Part shown: piece after piece, positions 1 to 7,353 of the stretch
How positions within the stretch are numbered: the stretch's first letter is position 1
How the letters are laid out: every line of letters begins with the position of its first letter
Assembly (NCBI GenBank): GCA_002422455.1
Contig: DIVK01000056.1
Coordinates: 10,255-47,296, forward strand
Direction: 5' to 3'
Length of the DNA stretch: 37,042 nt
Origin: Rhodoferax sp. UBA6134
GTDB taxonomy: Bacteria; Pseudomonadota; Gammaproteobacteria; Burkholderiales; Burkholderiaceae_C
Made by a program: the position numbers and the translations under genes
The notes under the pieces: generated by a model
The model's database searches: none
The model's input: only the letters and a program-made list of their open reading frames with translations
Told to the model about the DNA's origin: nothing

Positions 1-687
1 GAGCACCTGCTCGCCATTGACAAACCGGCGGGGGTGGCCGTGCATGGCGGCTCGGGCGTGAGTTTTGGCGTGATCGAGCAACTGCGCATGGCCAGGCCGC
101 AGGCCAGATTTCTGGAGCTGGTGCATCGGTTGGACCGTGAAACCAGTGGCATCTTGCTGATTGCCAAAAAGAGAAGTGCCCTGAAGCACCTGCAAGATCA
201 GTTTCGCGAGCGCGAAACCGGCAAGACCTACCTGGCGCTGGTGGCCGGACGCTGGCCTGCCAATAAAAAAGTGCTGGACAAGCCACTGCACAAATACCTG
301 TTGCCCGATGGCGAGCGGCGCGTCAAGGTGGTATCCAGGGACGATCCTGACGGCATGCCTTCCGTTACTCTGGTGAAAGTCAGGGAGACGTCCGGCACTG
401 GTTTTACCCTGCTCGAAGTGACCATCAAGACCGGGCGCACCCATCAGATCCGGGTTCATCTGGCCAGCGAAGGTTTTCCGATTGCGGGCGATGACAAATA
501 CGGTGATTTCGACCTGAACAAAGCGCTGCTGCGGGCGGGGAAGTTACCATCCCTCAAACGGATGTTCCTGCATGCGTGGCGCTTGCAGTTCAACCACCCG
601 GCCAGCGGCGAGCGTATGGAGTTGCTGGCCCATTTGCCCTTTGAACTTGAAACCTTTGCACACCATGCCGCACCCTCTTCGACCTGA
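1..687 (+). CDS. rluC: RluC/RluD-family 23S rRNA pseudouridine synthase, 5' end cut off by the window
   Basis: This enzyme isomerises uridines to pseudouridine in 23S rRNA. The reading frame is open from base 1, so the first Met (base 34) is internal and 228 residues are visible. The frame opens inside the catalytic domain with LLAIDKPAGVAVHGG. The family catalytic motif HRLDRETSGILL follows near residue 42, with its Asp as the nucleophile, and then the GRTHQIRVHL segment. The N-terminal S4-like RNA-binding region lies outside the window. Its last 23 bases overlap the start of the HAD phosphatase gene, so the two are probably translationally coupled. The RluC rather than RluD assignment rests on the neighbours (HAD, Rieske, sppA), a common order in betaproteobacteria, and not on a specific residue. 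Confidence 0.9.
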   Translation, partial: EHLLAIDKPAGVAVHGGSGVSFGVIEQLRMARPQARFLELVHRLDRETSGILLIAKKRSALKHLQDQFRERETGKTYLALVAGRWPANKKVLDKPLHKYLLPDGERRVKVVSRDDPDGMPSVTLVKVRETSGTGFTLLEVTIKTGRTHQIRVHLASEGFPIAGDDKYGDFDLNKALLRAGKLPSLKRMFLHAWRLQFNHPASGERMELLAHLPFELETFAHHAAPSST

Positions 688-1351
688 TAGACCAGGCCTG
701 CGCCAGTTTGACTTGATCGCCTTTGACTGGGACGGCACGCTGTTCGATTCGACCGCCATCATTACCCGCTGCATTCAAAACGCGGTGCGTGACGTGGGCG
801 GGGCGGTGCCGAGTGAGCGGGACGCGGCGTTCGTCATCGGCATGAGCCTGACGCAGGCGCTGGCGCATGCCGCGCCCGATGTGCCGTCTGAACGCTACCC
901 CGAACTCGGGGCCCGATACCAGCATCATTACCTTGCCCACCAGAATGATCTCAGCCTGTTTGACGGGGTATTGGCCATGCTGGAAGACTTGAAGTTGCGC
1001 CAGCACTGGCTGACCGTGGCCACCGGCAAAAGCCGCCGTGGCCTGGATGAGGCCATGCAGGCGGCGGCGTTGAAAGGTCTGTTCGATGGGTCTCGCACCG
1101 CAGATGAGACAGCGGGCAAACCGCAGCCGCGCATGCTGCAGGAGTTGATGCGCGAGTTTGGCGTGGCGCCCGCGCGCACGCTGATGATCGGCGACACCAC
1201 GCATGACCTGCAGATGGCCCTCAACGCGGGCTGTCCCAGCGTGGGCGTGAGCTACGGTGCCCACGAGCCTGATGCGTTCCATGTCCTGAACCCCCGCTAC
1301 GTGGCCCATTCCGTGCGCGACCTGCACGACTGGCTGCTGGCCAATGCCTGA
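665..1351 (+). CDS. HAD-superfamily phosphatase, phosphoglycolate-phosphatase-like
   Basis: This is a 228-residue HAD hydrolase that should remove phosphate from a small phosphorylated metabolite; the substrate cannot be read from the sequence. Motif I is DWDGT at residues 21-25, with the nucleophile Asp21 and acid/base Asp23. Motif II is the ATGKS segment, and motif III/IV is GDTTHD, the Mg2+-binding acidic pair. A cap-sized insert follows motif I, as in the Gph/PhnX subfamily. I chose the ATG at 665 because it leaves a normal short N-terminus before motif I; the frame stays open further upstream, inside rluC. The gene overlaps rluC by 23 bases and ends 15 bases before the Rieske gene, which suggests one operon. 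Confidence 0.88.
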   Translation: MPHPLRPDRPGLRQFDLIAFDWDGTLFDSTAIITRCIQNAVRDVGGAVPSERDAAFVIGMSLTQALAHAAPDVPSERYPELGARYQHHYLAHQNDLSLFDGVLAMLEDLKLRQHWLTVATGKSRRGLDEAMQAAALKGLFDGSRTADETAGKPQPRMLQELMREFGVAPARTLMIGDTTHDLQMALNAGCPSVGVSYGAHEPDAFHVLNPRYVAHSVRDLHDWLLANA

Positions 1352-1366
1352 AGGAGCGCGACCGCC

Positions 1367-1732
1367 ATGACGCAAAGGGTTCCCTTGTGTAACTCGGCTG
1401 ACCTGGTCAACAGCGGTAAAGCGGTTCCGCTGGACGTGGTCTACGGCGGTCAGACCTGTCGTGCCTTCGCCATCCGTTACCTGGGCCAGGTGCAGGCTTA
1501 CCTGAACCGTTGCTCTCACGTGGCGATGGAGCTGGATTACCGGGCGGACCATTTTTTTGACAGTACTGGCCACTGGCTGATGTGCGCGACACATGGGGCT
1601 GTTTACCAGCCGCAGACCGGTGCCTGTCGCGGTGGTCCGTGCCGGGGCGGCCTGATCAAGATCGAGACGTCCGAGCAGGATGGCGTCGTCTACTGGCATA
1701 CTGCCCATAATCTGAAACCCCCAGAATTTTGA
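1367..1732 (+). CDS. Small stand-alone Rieske [2Fe-2S] protein
   Basis: This 121-residue protein is essentially one Rieske domain. The two iron-sulfur ligand boxes are clear: C49-S-H51 and C73-A-T-H76, 21 residues apart, as expected for Rieske ferredoxins. There is no transmembrane anchor, signal peptide or catalytic oxygenase domain. It is therefore probably a soluble electron carrier or a regulatory [2Fe-2S] protein like the ferredoxin components of oxygenases, but no partner enzyme is encoded nearby. It lies between the HAD phosphatase and the S49 peptidase; the next gene starts 1 base after its stop codon, so the genes are probably cotranscribed. The domain call is firm and the function is unknown. 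Confidence 0.88.
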   Translation: MTQRVPLCNSADLVNSGKAVPLDVVYGGQTCRAFAIRYLGQVQAYLNRCSHVAMELDYRADHFFDSTGHWLMCATHGAVYQPQTGACRGGPCRGGLIKIETSEQDGVVYWHTAHNLKPPEF

Positions 1733-1733
1733 C

Positions 1734-2792
1734 ATGACCGACCCCCACATTCCCGAGCAGGCGGACACAATCCCCGGCGCCGATGTTTCATCAAAGCAGG
1801 CGTCAGCCCCCGTTGGCAGTGCGTCAGGAGCTGTAAGGAAAGCAGCAAAAGAAAGTTTGTCTGACAGTCCGGGCTGGGAGCGTGCGACGCTGGAAAAACT
1901 GGCTTTTGCCTCGTTGAACGAGCAACGGCTGGCGCGCCGCTGGCGCACTTTTGTGCGACTGGCCTGGCTGGGATTTTTCATGCTCATTACCTGGGTGGTG
2001 GTCAGTCGCAATGACCAGCTCCAGGATGCGTCGGCGCCCCATACGGCGATGGTGGAGATCAAGGGTGAAATTGCATCCGGGGCCGAGGCCAGTGCGGAGT
2101 TGATTGTGGCCGCCTTGCGTGGTGCATTTGAAGATGCAGGCGCCCAGGCGGTGGTTTTGCTGATCAATTCGCCGGGCGGCAGTCCGGTGCAGGCGGGCAT
2201 CATCAACGACGAGATCAGACGCCTCAAGGCCGAGTACAGGAAGCCGGTGTATGCCGTGGTCGAAGAATCCTGCGCTTCGGCCGCCTATTACATCGCGGTG
2301 GCGGCCGACAAGATTTTCGTCGACAAGGCCAGCATCGTGGGCAGTATCGGTGTGCTGATGGACGGTTTCGGCTTCACTGGTCTGATGGAAAAGCTGGGGG
2401 TGGAGCGCCGGCTTATGACGGCGGGCGAGAACAAGGGTTTTCTGGACCCGTTCAGTCCGCAAACCGAGAGTCAGCGGGCCTTCGCCCAAGGCTTGCTGAA
2501 CCAGATTCACAAGCAGTTCATCGACGTGGTCAAGGCCGGACGCGGCAGTCGGCTGAAGGAAACTCCCGAGACGTTCAGCGGCCTGTTCTGGAGTGGCCAG
2601 CAGGCGATTGAACTTGGCTTGGCCGATCAGTTCGGCAGCCTTGACTTCGTGGCGCGCGAAGTGGTCAAGGCGGAAGACATCATTGATTACACCCGGCGTG
2701 ACAATGTGGCCGAGCGTTTGGTCAAGCGTTTTGGCGCTGCCATTGGCGCGGGCGCGGTACACGCCCTCCAGTCGCTTCCCGCGCTGCGCTGA
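1734..2792 (+). CDS. sppA: S49-family signal peptide peptidase (SppA-like), membrane anchored
   Basis: This 352-residue serine peptidase is of the short SppA type with a single catalytic domain, unlike the 618-residue E. coli enzyme. A variable polar N-terminus is followed by one membrane segment at about residues 73-90, which places the catalytic domain on the periplasmic side. The INSPGGSP oxyanion-hole segment is at about 145-151. The likely nucleophile is Ser182 in CASAAYY and the likely general base is Lys234 in GENKGFLDPF. Their spacing of 52 residues equals the Ser147/Lys199 spacing of Bacillus SppA. Such enzymes degrade leftover signal peptides in the membrane. The start is 1 base after the Rieske stop codon. 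Confidence 0.9.
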   Translation: MTDPHIPEQADTIPGADVSSKQASAPVGSASGAVRKAAKESLSDSPGWERATLEKLAFASLNEQRLARRWRTFVRLAWLGFFMLITWVVVSRNDQLQDASAPHTAMVEIKGEIASGAEASAELIVAALRGAFEDAGAQAVVLLINSPGGSPVQAGIINDEIRRLKAEYRKPVYAVVEESCASAAYYIAVAADKIFVDKASIVGSIGVLMDGFGFTGLMEKLGVERRLMTAGENKGFLDPFSPQTESQRAFAQGLLNQIHKQFIDVVKAGRGSRLKETPETFSGLFWSGQQAIELGLADQFGSLDFVAREVVKAEDIIDYTRRDNVAERLVKRFGAAIGAGAVHALQSLPALR

Positions 2793-2803
2793 TCCGCATT
2801 GAC

Positions 2804-2894
2804 TAAAAAAGGGGGGGCTACGCTCAGCACTGCGTGTTGTCGCTGCTCTCCCCAAAAAGGTGCCGTGGTCGCCTTGGGGCGGCCCGGCGGCGAC
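2804..2894 (-). repeat. Dispersed intergenic repeat, copy A
   Basis: Read on the minus strand, this GC-rich stretch begins a few bases after the methyltransferase stop codon. It runs through GCCGCC and CCGCCCCA blocks to a run of seven C (G on the plus strand, 2811-2817) and then six T. It matches, with gaps, the plus-strand stretch at 22158-22235, which also begins directly at a stop codon. It fills the gap between the convergent sppA and methyltransferase genes and could terminate transcription from either side. Similar elements are familiar to me from Comamonadaceae genomes, but I could not verify the family. Confidence 0.6.
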
Positions 2895-2900
2895 TGAAAA

Positions 2901-3695
2901 CTAGCGACCCAGGGCGAACACGGCCGGGGTTGCGTTGTTCAGCGGCGATGTTTTTTGCCGCCAGTTTTTGATGCTGTCGCTGTGGCAGACGCCTTGGGTC
3001 AGGGTCAGGCCGCTGCACACGGCCAGCCGGGTGTTGTGCTGCAGTGTCTGCAGTAGCGTTTGCAACATGGCGGCGTTGCGATAGGGCGTCTCGATGAACA
3101 GCTGGGTCTGGCCGGTTTTCAGGGCCAGTGACTCCAGTTCCCGCAGGCGCCGGGCGCGTTCGACGCCATCTTGCGGCAGGTAGCCGGCAAACGCAAAATT
3201 CTGACCGTTGAGCCCGCTGGCGGCCAGCGCCAGCAAGAGCGAGACCGGGCCGGTCAGCGGAATCACCTCGATTCCCAAGTCATGGGCCGCGCGCACCACA
3301 GACGAGCCCGGGTCGGCCACGGCGGGCATGCCGGCTTCGCTGACCAGGCCCACGTCCTGACCTTGCAGCGCGGGTGCCAGCAGGTAGCGCGCATCAAAGT
3401 TGCCGGCATGATCCCCCTTCTTATGTACTTCGCGCGGCAACTCCTGAAGGTTCAGGTTCTGCAGCGGGTTCTGCAGCGGGATGATTTCGTTCACCCGCTT
3501 CAGGTAAGCGCGCGTTGACTTGGCGTTTTCGCAGATCCAATACTGCAGTCGTGCCGCCACGCGCAGGGTGCCCTGTGGCATCGTGTCCTGCAGGTCTGCC
3601 GGGCTGTCGCAACCAAAATCCAGCGGCGCGGGAACCAGGTAGAGTTTGCCACCGGCGGACGGCGCGGCACGGGGGGGTGTTGCAGCCATGGTCAC
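2901..3695 (-). CDS. RsmI-like SAM-dependent methyltransferase (tetrapyrrole methylase fold)
   Basis: This 264-residue protein is related to RsmI, the 16S rRNA ribose 2'-O-methyltransferase. It shows KLYLVPAPLD near the N-terminus, then VSEAGMPAVADPG and VIPLTGPVSLLLALAASG, which correspond to the RsmI SAM-binding segments. It differs from true RsmI in its long insert after the first strand, so it is better described as an RsmI paralogue often found beside maf in betaproteobacteria. Its substrate is unproven. The possible starts are GTG at 3695, which overlaps the maf stop codon as GTGA, and ATG at 3689. Either start gives close coupling to maf. Confidence 0.82.
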   Translation of the reverse strand: MTMAATPPRAAPSAGGKLYLVPAPLDFGCDSPADLQDTMPQGTLRVAARLQYWICENAKSTRAYLKRVNEIIPLQNPLQNLNLQELPREVHKKGDHAGNFDARYLLAPALQGQDVGLVSEAGMPAVADPGSSVVRAAHDLGIEVIPLTGPVSLLLALAASGLNGQNFAFAGYLPQDGVERARRLRELESLALKTGQTQLFIETPYRNAAMLQTLLQTLQHNTRLAVCSGLTLTQGVCHSDSIKNWRQKTSPLNNATPAVFALGR

Positions 3696-4285
3696 AGTAT
3701 CCGGATGCCGGCGGCCTGAATCATGCGGCAGGTCCGGATCAGTGGCAGGCCGACCAGCGCGGTCGGGTCATCGTTGTCAATGGCCTGCAGCAAGGCGATG
3801 CCCAGTCCTTCGCTTTTGGCGCTGCCGGCACAATCGTAAGGCGTCTCGGCGCGCAGGTAGGTGTCTATTTCCGCGTCGGTGAGATCGCGAAACTTCACCC
3901 TGACCTGGGCCAGGTCCACTTGGGAGAACCCGGTTTCAAGGCATACCACCGCCACGGCAGTCTGGAAAATTACGGTGTTGCCGCGCATTTGCTGCAACTG
4001 TGTCACCGCGCGCGCATGGTTGCCCGGCTTGCCAAGGGCCCGGCCGTCCAGGTCTGCCACCTGGTCCGAGCCGATCACCACAGCGGCCGGAAATTGTGCC
4101 GCCACGGCGCGGGCCTTGGCCAGGGCCAGCCGGCAGGCCAGTTGCTGTGGCGTCTCGGTGACCAGGGGGGTTTCATCAACTCCGGGGTCGGCGATTTCGA
4201 AGGGAGTGCGTAACCGCTCCAGCAGTTCACGGCGATAGCGCGAAGTGGAGCCCAGGACAAGTTTTCGGTGGACAGGTTCAGACAT
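3692..4285 (-). CDS. Maf/YceF-family nucleotide pyrophosphatase
   Basis: This 197-residue protein belongs to the Maf family, which hydrolyses non-canonical or modified nucleoside triphosphates to monophosphates. The N-terminal signature LVLGSTSRYRRELLERL contains the phosphate-binding Ser/Arg residues, and VIGSDQVADLDG carries the catalytic Asp. The genomic setting beside yceD and rpmF fits the YceF subgroup (7-methyl-GTP pyrophosphatase) better than the septum-associated Maf subgroup, but that is an inference. The gene is divergent from yceD, with only 25 bases between the start codons, so the promoters of the two genes must overlap each other or the coding regions. Confidence 0.9.
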   Translation of the reverse strand: MSEPVHRKLVLGSTSRYRRELLERLRTPFEIADPGVDETPLVTETPQQLACRLALAKARAVAAQFPAAVVIGSDQVADLDGRALGKPGNHARAVTQLQQMRGNTVIFQTAVAVVCLETGFSQVDLAQVRVKFRDLTDAEIDTYLRAETPYDCAGSAKSEGLGIALLQAIDNDDPTALVGLPLIRTCRMIQAAGIRIL

Positions 4286-4304
4286 GCCTTGATTCTCTTA
4301 CACT
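4277..4304 (+). promoter_or_regulatory. Possible sigma-70 promoter of yceD, giving a leaderless mRNA
   Basis: TTCAGA (4277-4282), a 16-base spacer and TACACT (4299-4304) give 4/6 matches to each consensus hexamer. Transcription would begin about seven bases after the -10, which is the A of the yceD start codon at 4311. No Shine-Dalgarno sequence precedes that ATG. The maf start codon lies inside this element, so transcription of the two divergent genes could interfere. Confidence 0.3.
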
Positions 4305-4310
4305 GCGGGC

Positions 4311-4859
4311 ATGAAACAAGAGTTTGCTCCCACCCGTCTGGACGTTAAGGCGTTTGCCCACTCCGCCGGCGAAATCGCGGGCCATGATTTGCTATCGAAA
4401 TATGATCGACTGATGAAGGAAGCACAGGGGCTGGCGTCTGATCGAATGCTCAAGTGGTCTGCGCGTGGCGAACTGCGCACCGATGAGGCGGGCGCGCAGC
4501 AGGTCTGGCTGCATTTGACGGTCGATACCCGTTTGCCTTTGACGTGCCAGCGCTGCATGGGTCCGGTGGACATTGAGGTGGCCCTCAACCAGTCGTTCCG
4601 CTTTGTTGGCAGCGAAAAAGAGGCCGCGGTGCAGGATGAAGCGGCTGAAGAGGACGTGTTGGCGCTGGATCGGGACTTCAGCCTGTTTGACCTGATCGAG
4701 GATGAGGTGCTGATGGCGTTGCCGCTGGTTCCCCGACATGAGACCTGCCCCGTTGATGTCAGGCTGGTCGTGGTAGACCCGAGTTTTGACACCGCAGTGG
4801 CTGAAAAACGCAATCCTTTTGCGGTGCTGGCCAAATTGCAGGACGGTAAATCCGGCTGA
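4311..4859 (+). CDS. yceD: YceD/DUF177-family protein, 23S rRNA accumulation factor
   Basis: This 182-residue DUF177 protein belongs to the family that in E. coli and plants supports 23S rRNA accumulation. A Cys pair, C79-Q-R-C82, and a further Cys at 146 in HETCPVDV are the family's conserved cysteines. The strongly acidic segment at about 102-135 (EKEAAVQDEAAEEDVL and after) is also typical. It lies immediately upstream of rpmF (ribosomal protein L32), the arrangement conserved across many bacteria, and the two are probably cotranscribed as well as rpmF having its own promoter. The ATG at 4311 lacks a Shine-Dalgarno sequence. Confidence 0.88.
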   Translation: MKQEFAPTRLDVKAFAHSAGEIAGHDLLSKYDRLMKEAQGLASDRMLKWSARGELRTDEAGAQQVWLHLTVDTRLPLTCQRCMGPVDIEVALNQSFRFVGSEKEAAVQDEAAEEDVLALDRDFSLFDLIEDEVLMALPLVPRHETCPVDVRLVVVDPSFDTAVAEKRNPFAVLAKLQDGKSG

Positions 4860-4875
4860 GGCAGGCAGGCTGCGC

Positions 4876-4881
4876 TATAAT
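4876..4881 (+). promoter_or_regulatory. Candidate -10 element for rpmF
   Basis: A perfect TATAAT lies 17 bases after the yceD stop codon and about 90 bases before rpmF. No good -35 hexamer sits 16-18 bases upstream, so this would be a weak or activator-assisted promoter. It would let L32 and the lipid genes be transcribed independently of yceD. Confidence 0.45.
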
Positions 4882-4968
4882 CAGAGGCTTCGCGTGGCTT
4901 GAAGAGTTGCGTGTCCCACTAATCCAAGATGTTGCGGCCTGCGCGACATACACGTCAAGGAGCAGATC

Positions 4969-5151
4969 ATGGCTGTCCAGCAGAATAAAAAATCACCGTC
5001 CAAGCGCGGTATGCACCGTTCGCACAATGCACTGGTCGTGCCGGGCATTGCGGTGGAGTCCACTACGGGTGAAACCCACCTGCGCCACCATATCAGCCCG
5101 ACCGGTTTTTACCGTGGCCGTAAGGTGCTCAAGACCAAGTCTGAAGCCTGA
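4969..5151 (+). CDS. rpmF: 50S ribosomal protein L32
   Basis: This is a 60-residue basic ribosomal protein of the large subunit. The sequence MAVQQNKKSPSKRGMHRSH followed by GETHLRHHISPTGFYRGRKV is diagnostic of L32. It is the cysteine-free (zinc-independent) form. The start is supported by a good ribosome binding site, AAGGAG at 4957-4962, six bases before the ATG. A predicted terminator follows. The rpmF-plsX-fabH order is widely conserved and links ribosome and membrane-lipid supply. Confidence 0.97.
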   Translation: MAVQQNKKSPSKRGMHRSHNALVVPGIAVESTTGETHLRHHISPTGFYRGRKVLKTKSEA

Positions 5152-5168
5152 TATTCTTCATCAGGTCA

Positions 5169-5211
5169 GGGCCCGGGGCTACTGGTTCTGTAGTAGTCGG
5201 GCCTTTGTTTT
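5169..5211 (+). terminator. Probable intrinsic terminator or attenuator after rpmF
   Basis: GGCCCG (5170-5175) pairs with CGGGCC (5198-5203). A second CTAC/GTAG pairing lies inside the hairpin, and the T-rich stretch TTTGTTTT follows. The stem has an internal mismatch, so termination is probably partial, leaving some read-through into plsX. Confidence 0.6.
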
Positions 5212-5259
5212 GACGTGTTCCCTGCCCGCATGTCATTTGCCGGGTTGTATTGATTTTCC

Positions 5260-6309
5260 ATGATCACTATCGCTGTCGATTGCATGGGGGGCGACCATGG
5301 TCCTCGTGTCACGCTTCCTGCCTGTCGCAATTTTCTGGATCGGCACGTCGACGCGCAGTTGCTTCTGGTGGGGTTGCCGGACAGTCTGCGCATGTTTTCT
5401 CATCCACGTGCTACCGTCGTGGCTGCCAGCGAGATGGTCAGTATGGATGATCCGCTTGAAGTGGCCCTGCGGCGAAAAAAAGACTCTTCCATGCGCGTCG
5501 CGGTCCAGCAGGTGAAGGAGGGCGTTGCGCAGGCGGCGGTGTCAGCCGGCAACACGGCTGCGCTGATGGCTATTTCACGTTACCTGCTCAAAACGCTGGA
5601 CGGTATTGATCGCCCTGCCATCGCCGGGCAAATCCCGAATGCGAAGGGGCAGGCGACCACGGTGCTGGACATGGGCGCCAATGTGGACTGTTCGGCTGAA
5701 CACCTGTTGCAATTTGCGATGATGGGCTCGGCCCTGGTGTCTGTGCTCAGTGGCAATGACAATCCCTCGGTGGGGCTGCTAAATATTGGTGAAGAAGCCA
5801 TTAAGGGCAATGAAGTCATCAAAAAAGCAGGTGAGTTGCTTCGATCTGCTTCCAAGGCCGGTGATTTTAATTTTTATGGCAATGTCGAGGGAAATGACAT
5901 TTTCAAAGGAACGGTCGAGATCGTCGTTTGCGACGGCTTTGTCGGCAACGTTGCCCTGAAGGCCAGCGAAGGTCTGGCGACCATGATTGTCGATTTTTTG
6001 AAGATGGAGTTTTCTCGCAATATCTTGACAAAGATGGCGGCAATTGCGGCTTATCCTGTCATATCTGCTCTTAAAAAGCGTATGGATCATCGTCGTTACA
6101 ATGGCGGTGCCTTGCTGGGATTACGTGGTTTGGTATTCAAAAGCCATGGCTCGGCCGATTCGCTGGCATTCGAATATGCTTTGGCGCGGGCGTATGATGC
6201 AGCCCGAAACAACTTGCTTGACCGTGTTCAGGTCCGGATTGCTCATGCCGCGCCCCTGCTGGCCGCCATGGGTTCGGCTGGACAGCCCGATACGGTCGTA
6301 CTCGCCTGA
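5260..6309 (+). CDS. plsX: Phosphate acyltransferase PlsX
   Basis: PlsX converts acyl-ACP and phosphate to acyl-phosphate, the donor for PlsY in phospholipid synthesis; it is a peripheral membrane enzyme. The protein has 349 residues, as usual. It starts with ITIAVDCMGGDHGP, contains VSAGNTAALMAISRYLL (the SAGNTGA-type motif) and later VEGNDIFKG and VVCDGFVGNVALK, all characteristic of the family. It begins 108 bases after rpmF, behind the predicted terminator, and ends 3 bases before fabH, to which it is surely coupled. Confidence 0.97.
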   Translation: MITIAVDCMGGDHGPRVTLPACRNFLDRHVDAQLLLVGLPDSLRMFSHPRATVVAASEMVSMDDPLEVALRRKKDSSMRVAVQQVKEGVAQAAVSAGNTAALMAISRYLLKTLDGIDRPAIAGQIPNAKGQATTVLDMGANVDCSAEHLLQFAMMGSALVSVLSGNDNPSVGLLNIGEEAIKGNEVIKKAGELLRSASKAGDFNFYGNVEGNDIFKGTVEIVVCDGFVGNVALKASEGLATMIVDFLKMEFSRNILTKMAAIAAYPVISALKKRMDHRRYNGGALLGLRGLVFKSHGSADSLAFEYALARAYDAARNNLLDRVQVRIAHAAPLLAAMGSAGQPDTVVLA

Positions 6310-6312
6310 TCA

Positions 6313-7290
6313 ATGAAACTTTATTCACGTATTACTGGCACCGGCAGCTATCTTCCGCCGCGTCGGCTGAGCAATGCCGATCTGACGGCCGAGCTTGCAG
6401 CCCAGGGGGTTGAAACATCGGATGACTGGATCGTTGAACGCACGGGCATCCGGGCGCGGCATTTTGCGGCGCCCGATGTTTGCAGCAGCGACCTGGGTCT
6501 GGAAGCCGCGCGCCAGGCCCTGCAGGCTGCTGGTGTTCTGGCCTCGGATATTGACCTGATCATCGTTGCCACCTCCACGCCCGATATGGTGTTTCCCTCG
6601 ACCGCCTGCATTTTGCAGAACAAGCTGGGAGCCAACGGTTGCGCGGCGTTCGACGTGCAGGCCGTGTGCAGTGGCTTTATCTACGCGCTGACCGTGGCTG
6701 ACGCGATGATCAAGTCGGGTGCCGCCCGGAAGGCGCTGGTGATTGGTGCGGAAGTTTTTTCGCGCATTCTTGATTTCAAGGATCGGACCACCTGCGTGCT
6801 GTTTGGTGACGGTGCGGGGGCTGTGGTGCTGGAAGCGTCCGACACGCCCGGCATTCTCGCCAGCGATTTGCATGCGGACGGCAGGCATGTTGGCATTTTG
6901 TGCGTGCCGGGTCATGTGTCGGGCGGCAATGTGCTGGGCGACCCGGTGTTGAAGATGGATGGTCAGGCCGTGTTCAAGCTGGCGGTGGGCTTGCTTGATG
7001 AGGCGGCACGTGTCACCCTGACCAAGGCCGGCAAGACGGCGGCCGATATCGACTGGCTGGTGCCGCACCAGGCCAACATTCGCATCATGCAGAGCACCGC
7101 CCGGAAGCTCAAGCTGCCAATGGACAAAGTCATTGTGACGGTGGATCAGCATGGCAACACCTCGGCGGCCTCGATTCCGCTGGCGCTGGATTCTGCCGTG
7201 CGCAGCGGCAGGATCAAACCCGGTGACCTGCTGCTGCTCGAAGGCGTGGGCGGCGGCTTCACCTGGGGTGCCGTGCTTCTTAATTTGTAG
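6313..7290 (+). CDS. fabH: 3-oxoacyl-ACP synthase III (KAS III)
   Basis: FabH starts fatty-acid synthesis by condensing acetyl-CoA with malonyl-ACP. The 325-residue protein has the full catalytic triad: Cys119 in VQAVCSGF, His252 in PHQANIRI and Asn282 in QHGNTSAASIP. The C-terminal GVGGGFTWGA glycine-rich segment is also typical. It starts 3 bases after plsX. A short weak hairpin with five T (7289-7305) overlaps its end and may reduce read-through into fabD. Confidence 0.97.
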   Translation: MKLYSRITGTGSYLPPRRLSNADLTAELAAQGVETSDDWIVERTGIRARHFAAPDVCSSDLGLEAARQALQAAGVLASDIDLIIVATSTPDMVFPSTACILQNKLGANGCAAFDVQAVCSGFIYALTVADAMIKSGAARKALVIGAEVFSRILDFKDRTTCVLFGDGAGAVVLEASDTPGILASDLHADGRHVGILCVPGHVSGGNVLGDPVLKMDGQAVFKLAVGLLDEAARVTLTKAGKTAADIDWLVPHQANIRIMQSTARKLKLPMDKVIVTVDQHGNTSAASIPLALDSAVRSGRIKPGDLLLLEGVGGGFTWGAVLLNL

Positions 7291-7305
7291 CGTTCGGCGC
7301 TTTTT
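7289..7305 (+). terminator. Weak hairpin with T tract between fabH and fabD
   Basis: AGCG (7289-7292) and CGCT (7298-7301) flank a five-base loop and are followed by TTTTT. A four-base stem is too short for efficient termination. It could cause pausing or partial attenuation in an otherwise continuous fab operon. Confidence 0.22.
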
Positions 7306-7353
7306 CGTCAAGGCCTGGTGCCTGATTTATCCAATAATCACCATTTGTTCAAG

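Noticed and set aside
590..2227. Long minus-strand reading frame of 545 codons
   Set aside because: It lies opposite the rluC, HAD, Rieske and sppA genes, which have clear family motifs. Long antisense frames are common in GC-rich DNA and this one has no recognisable domain.
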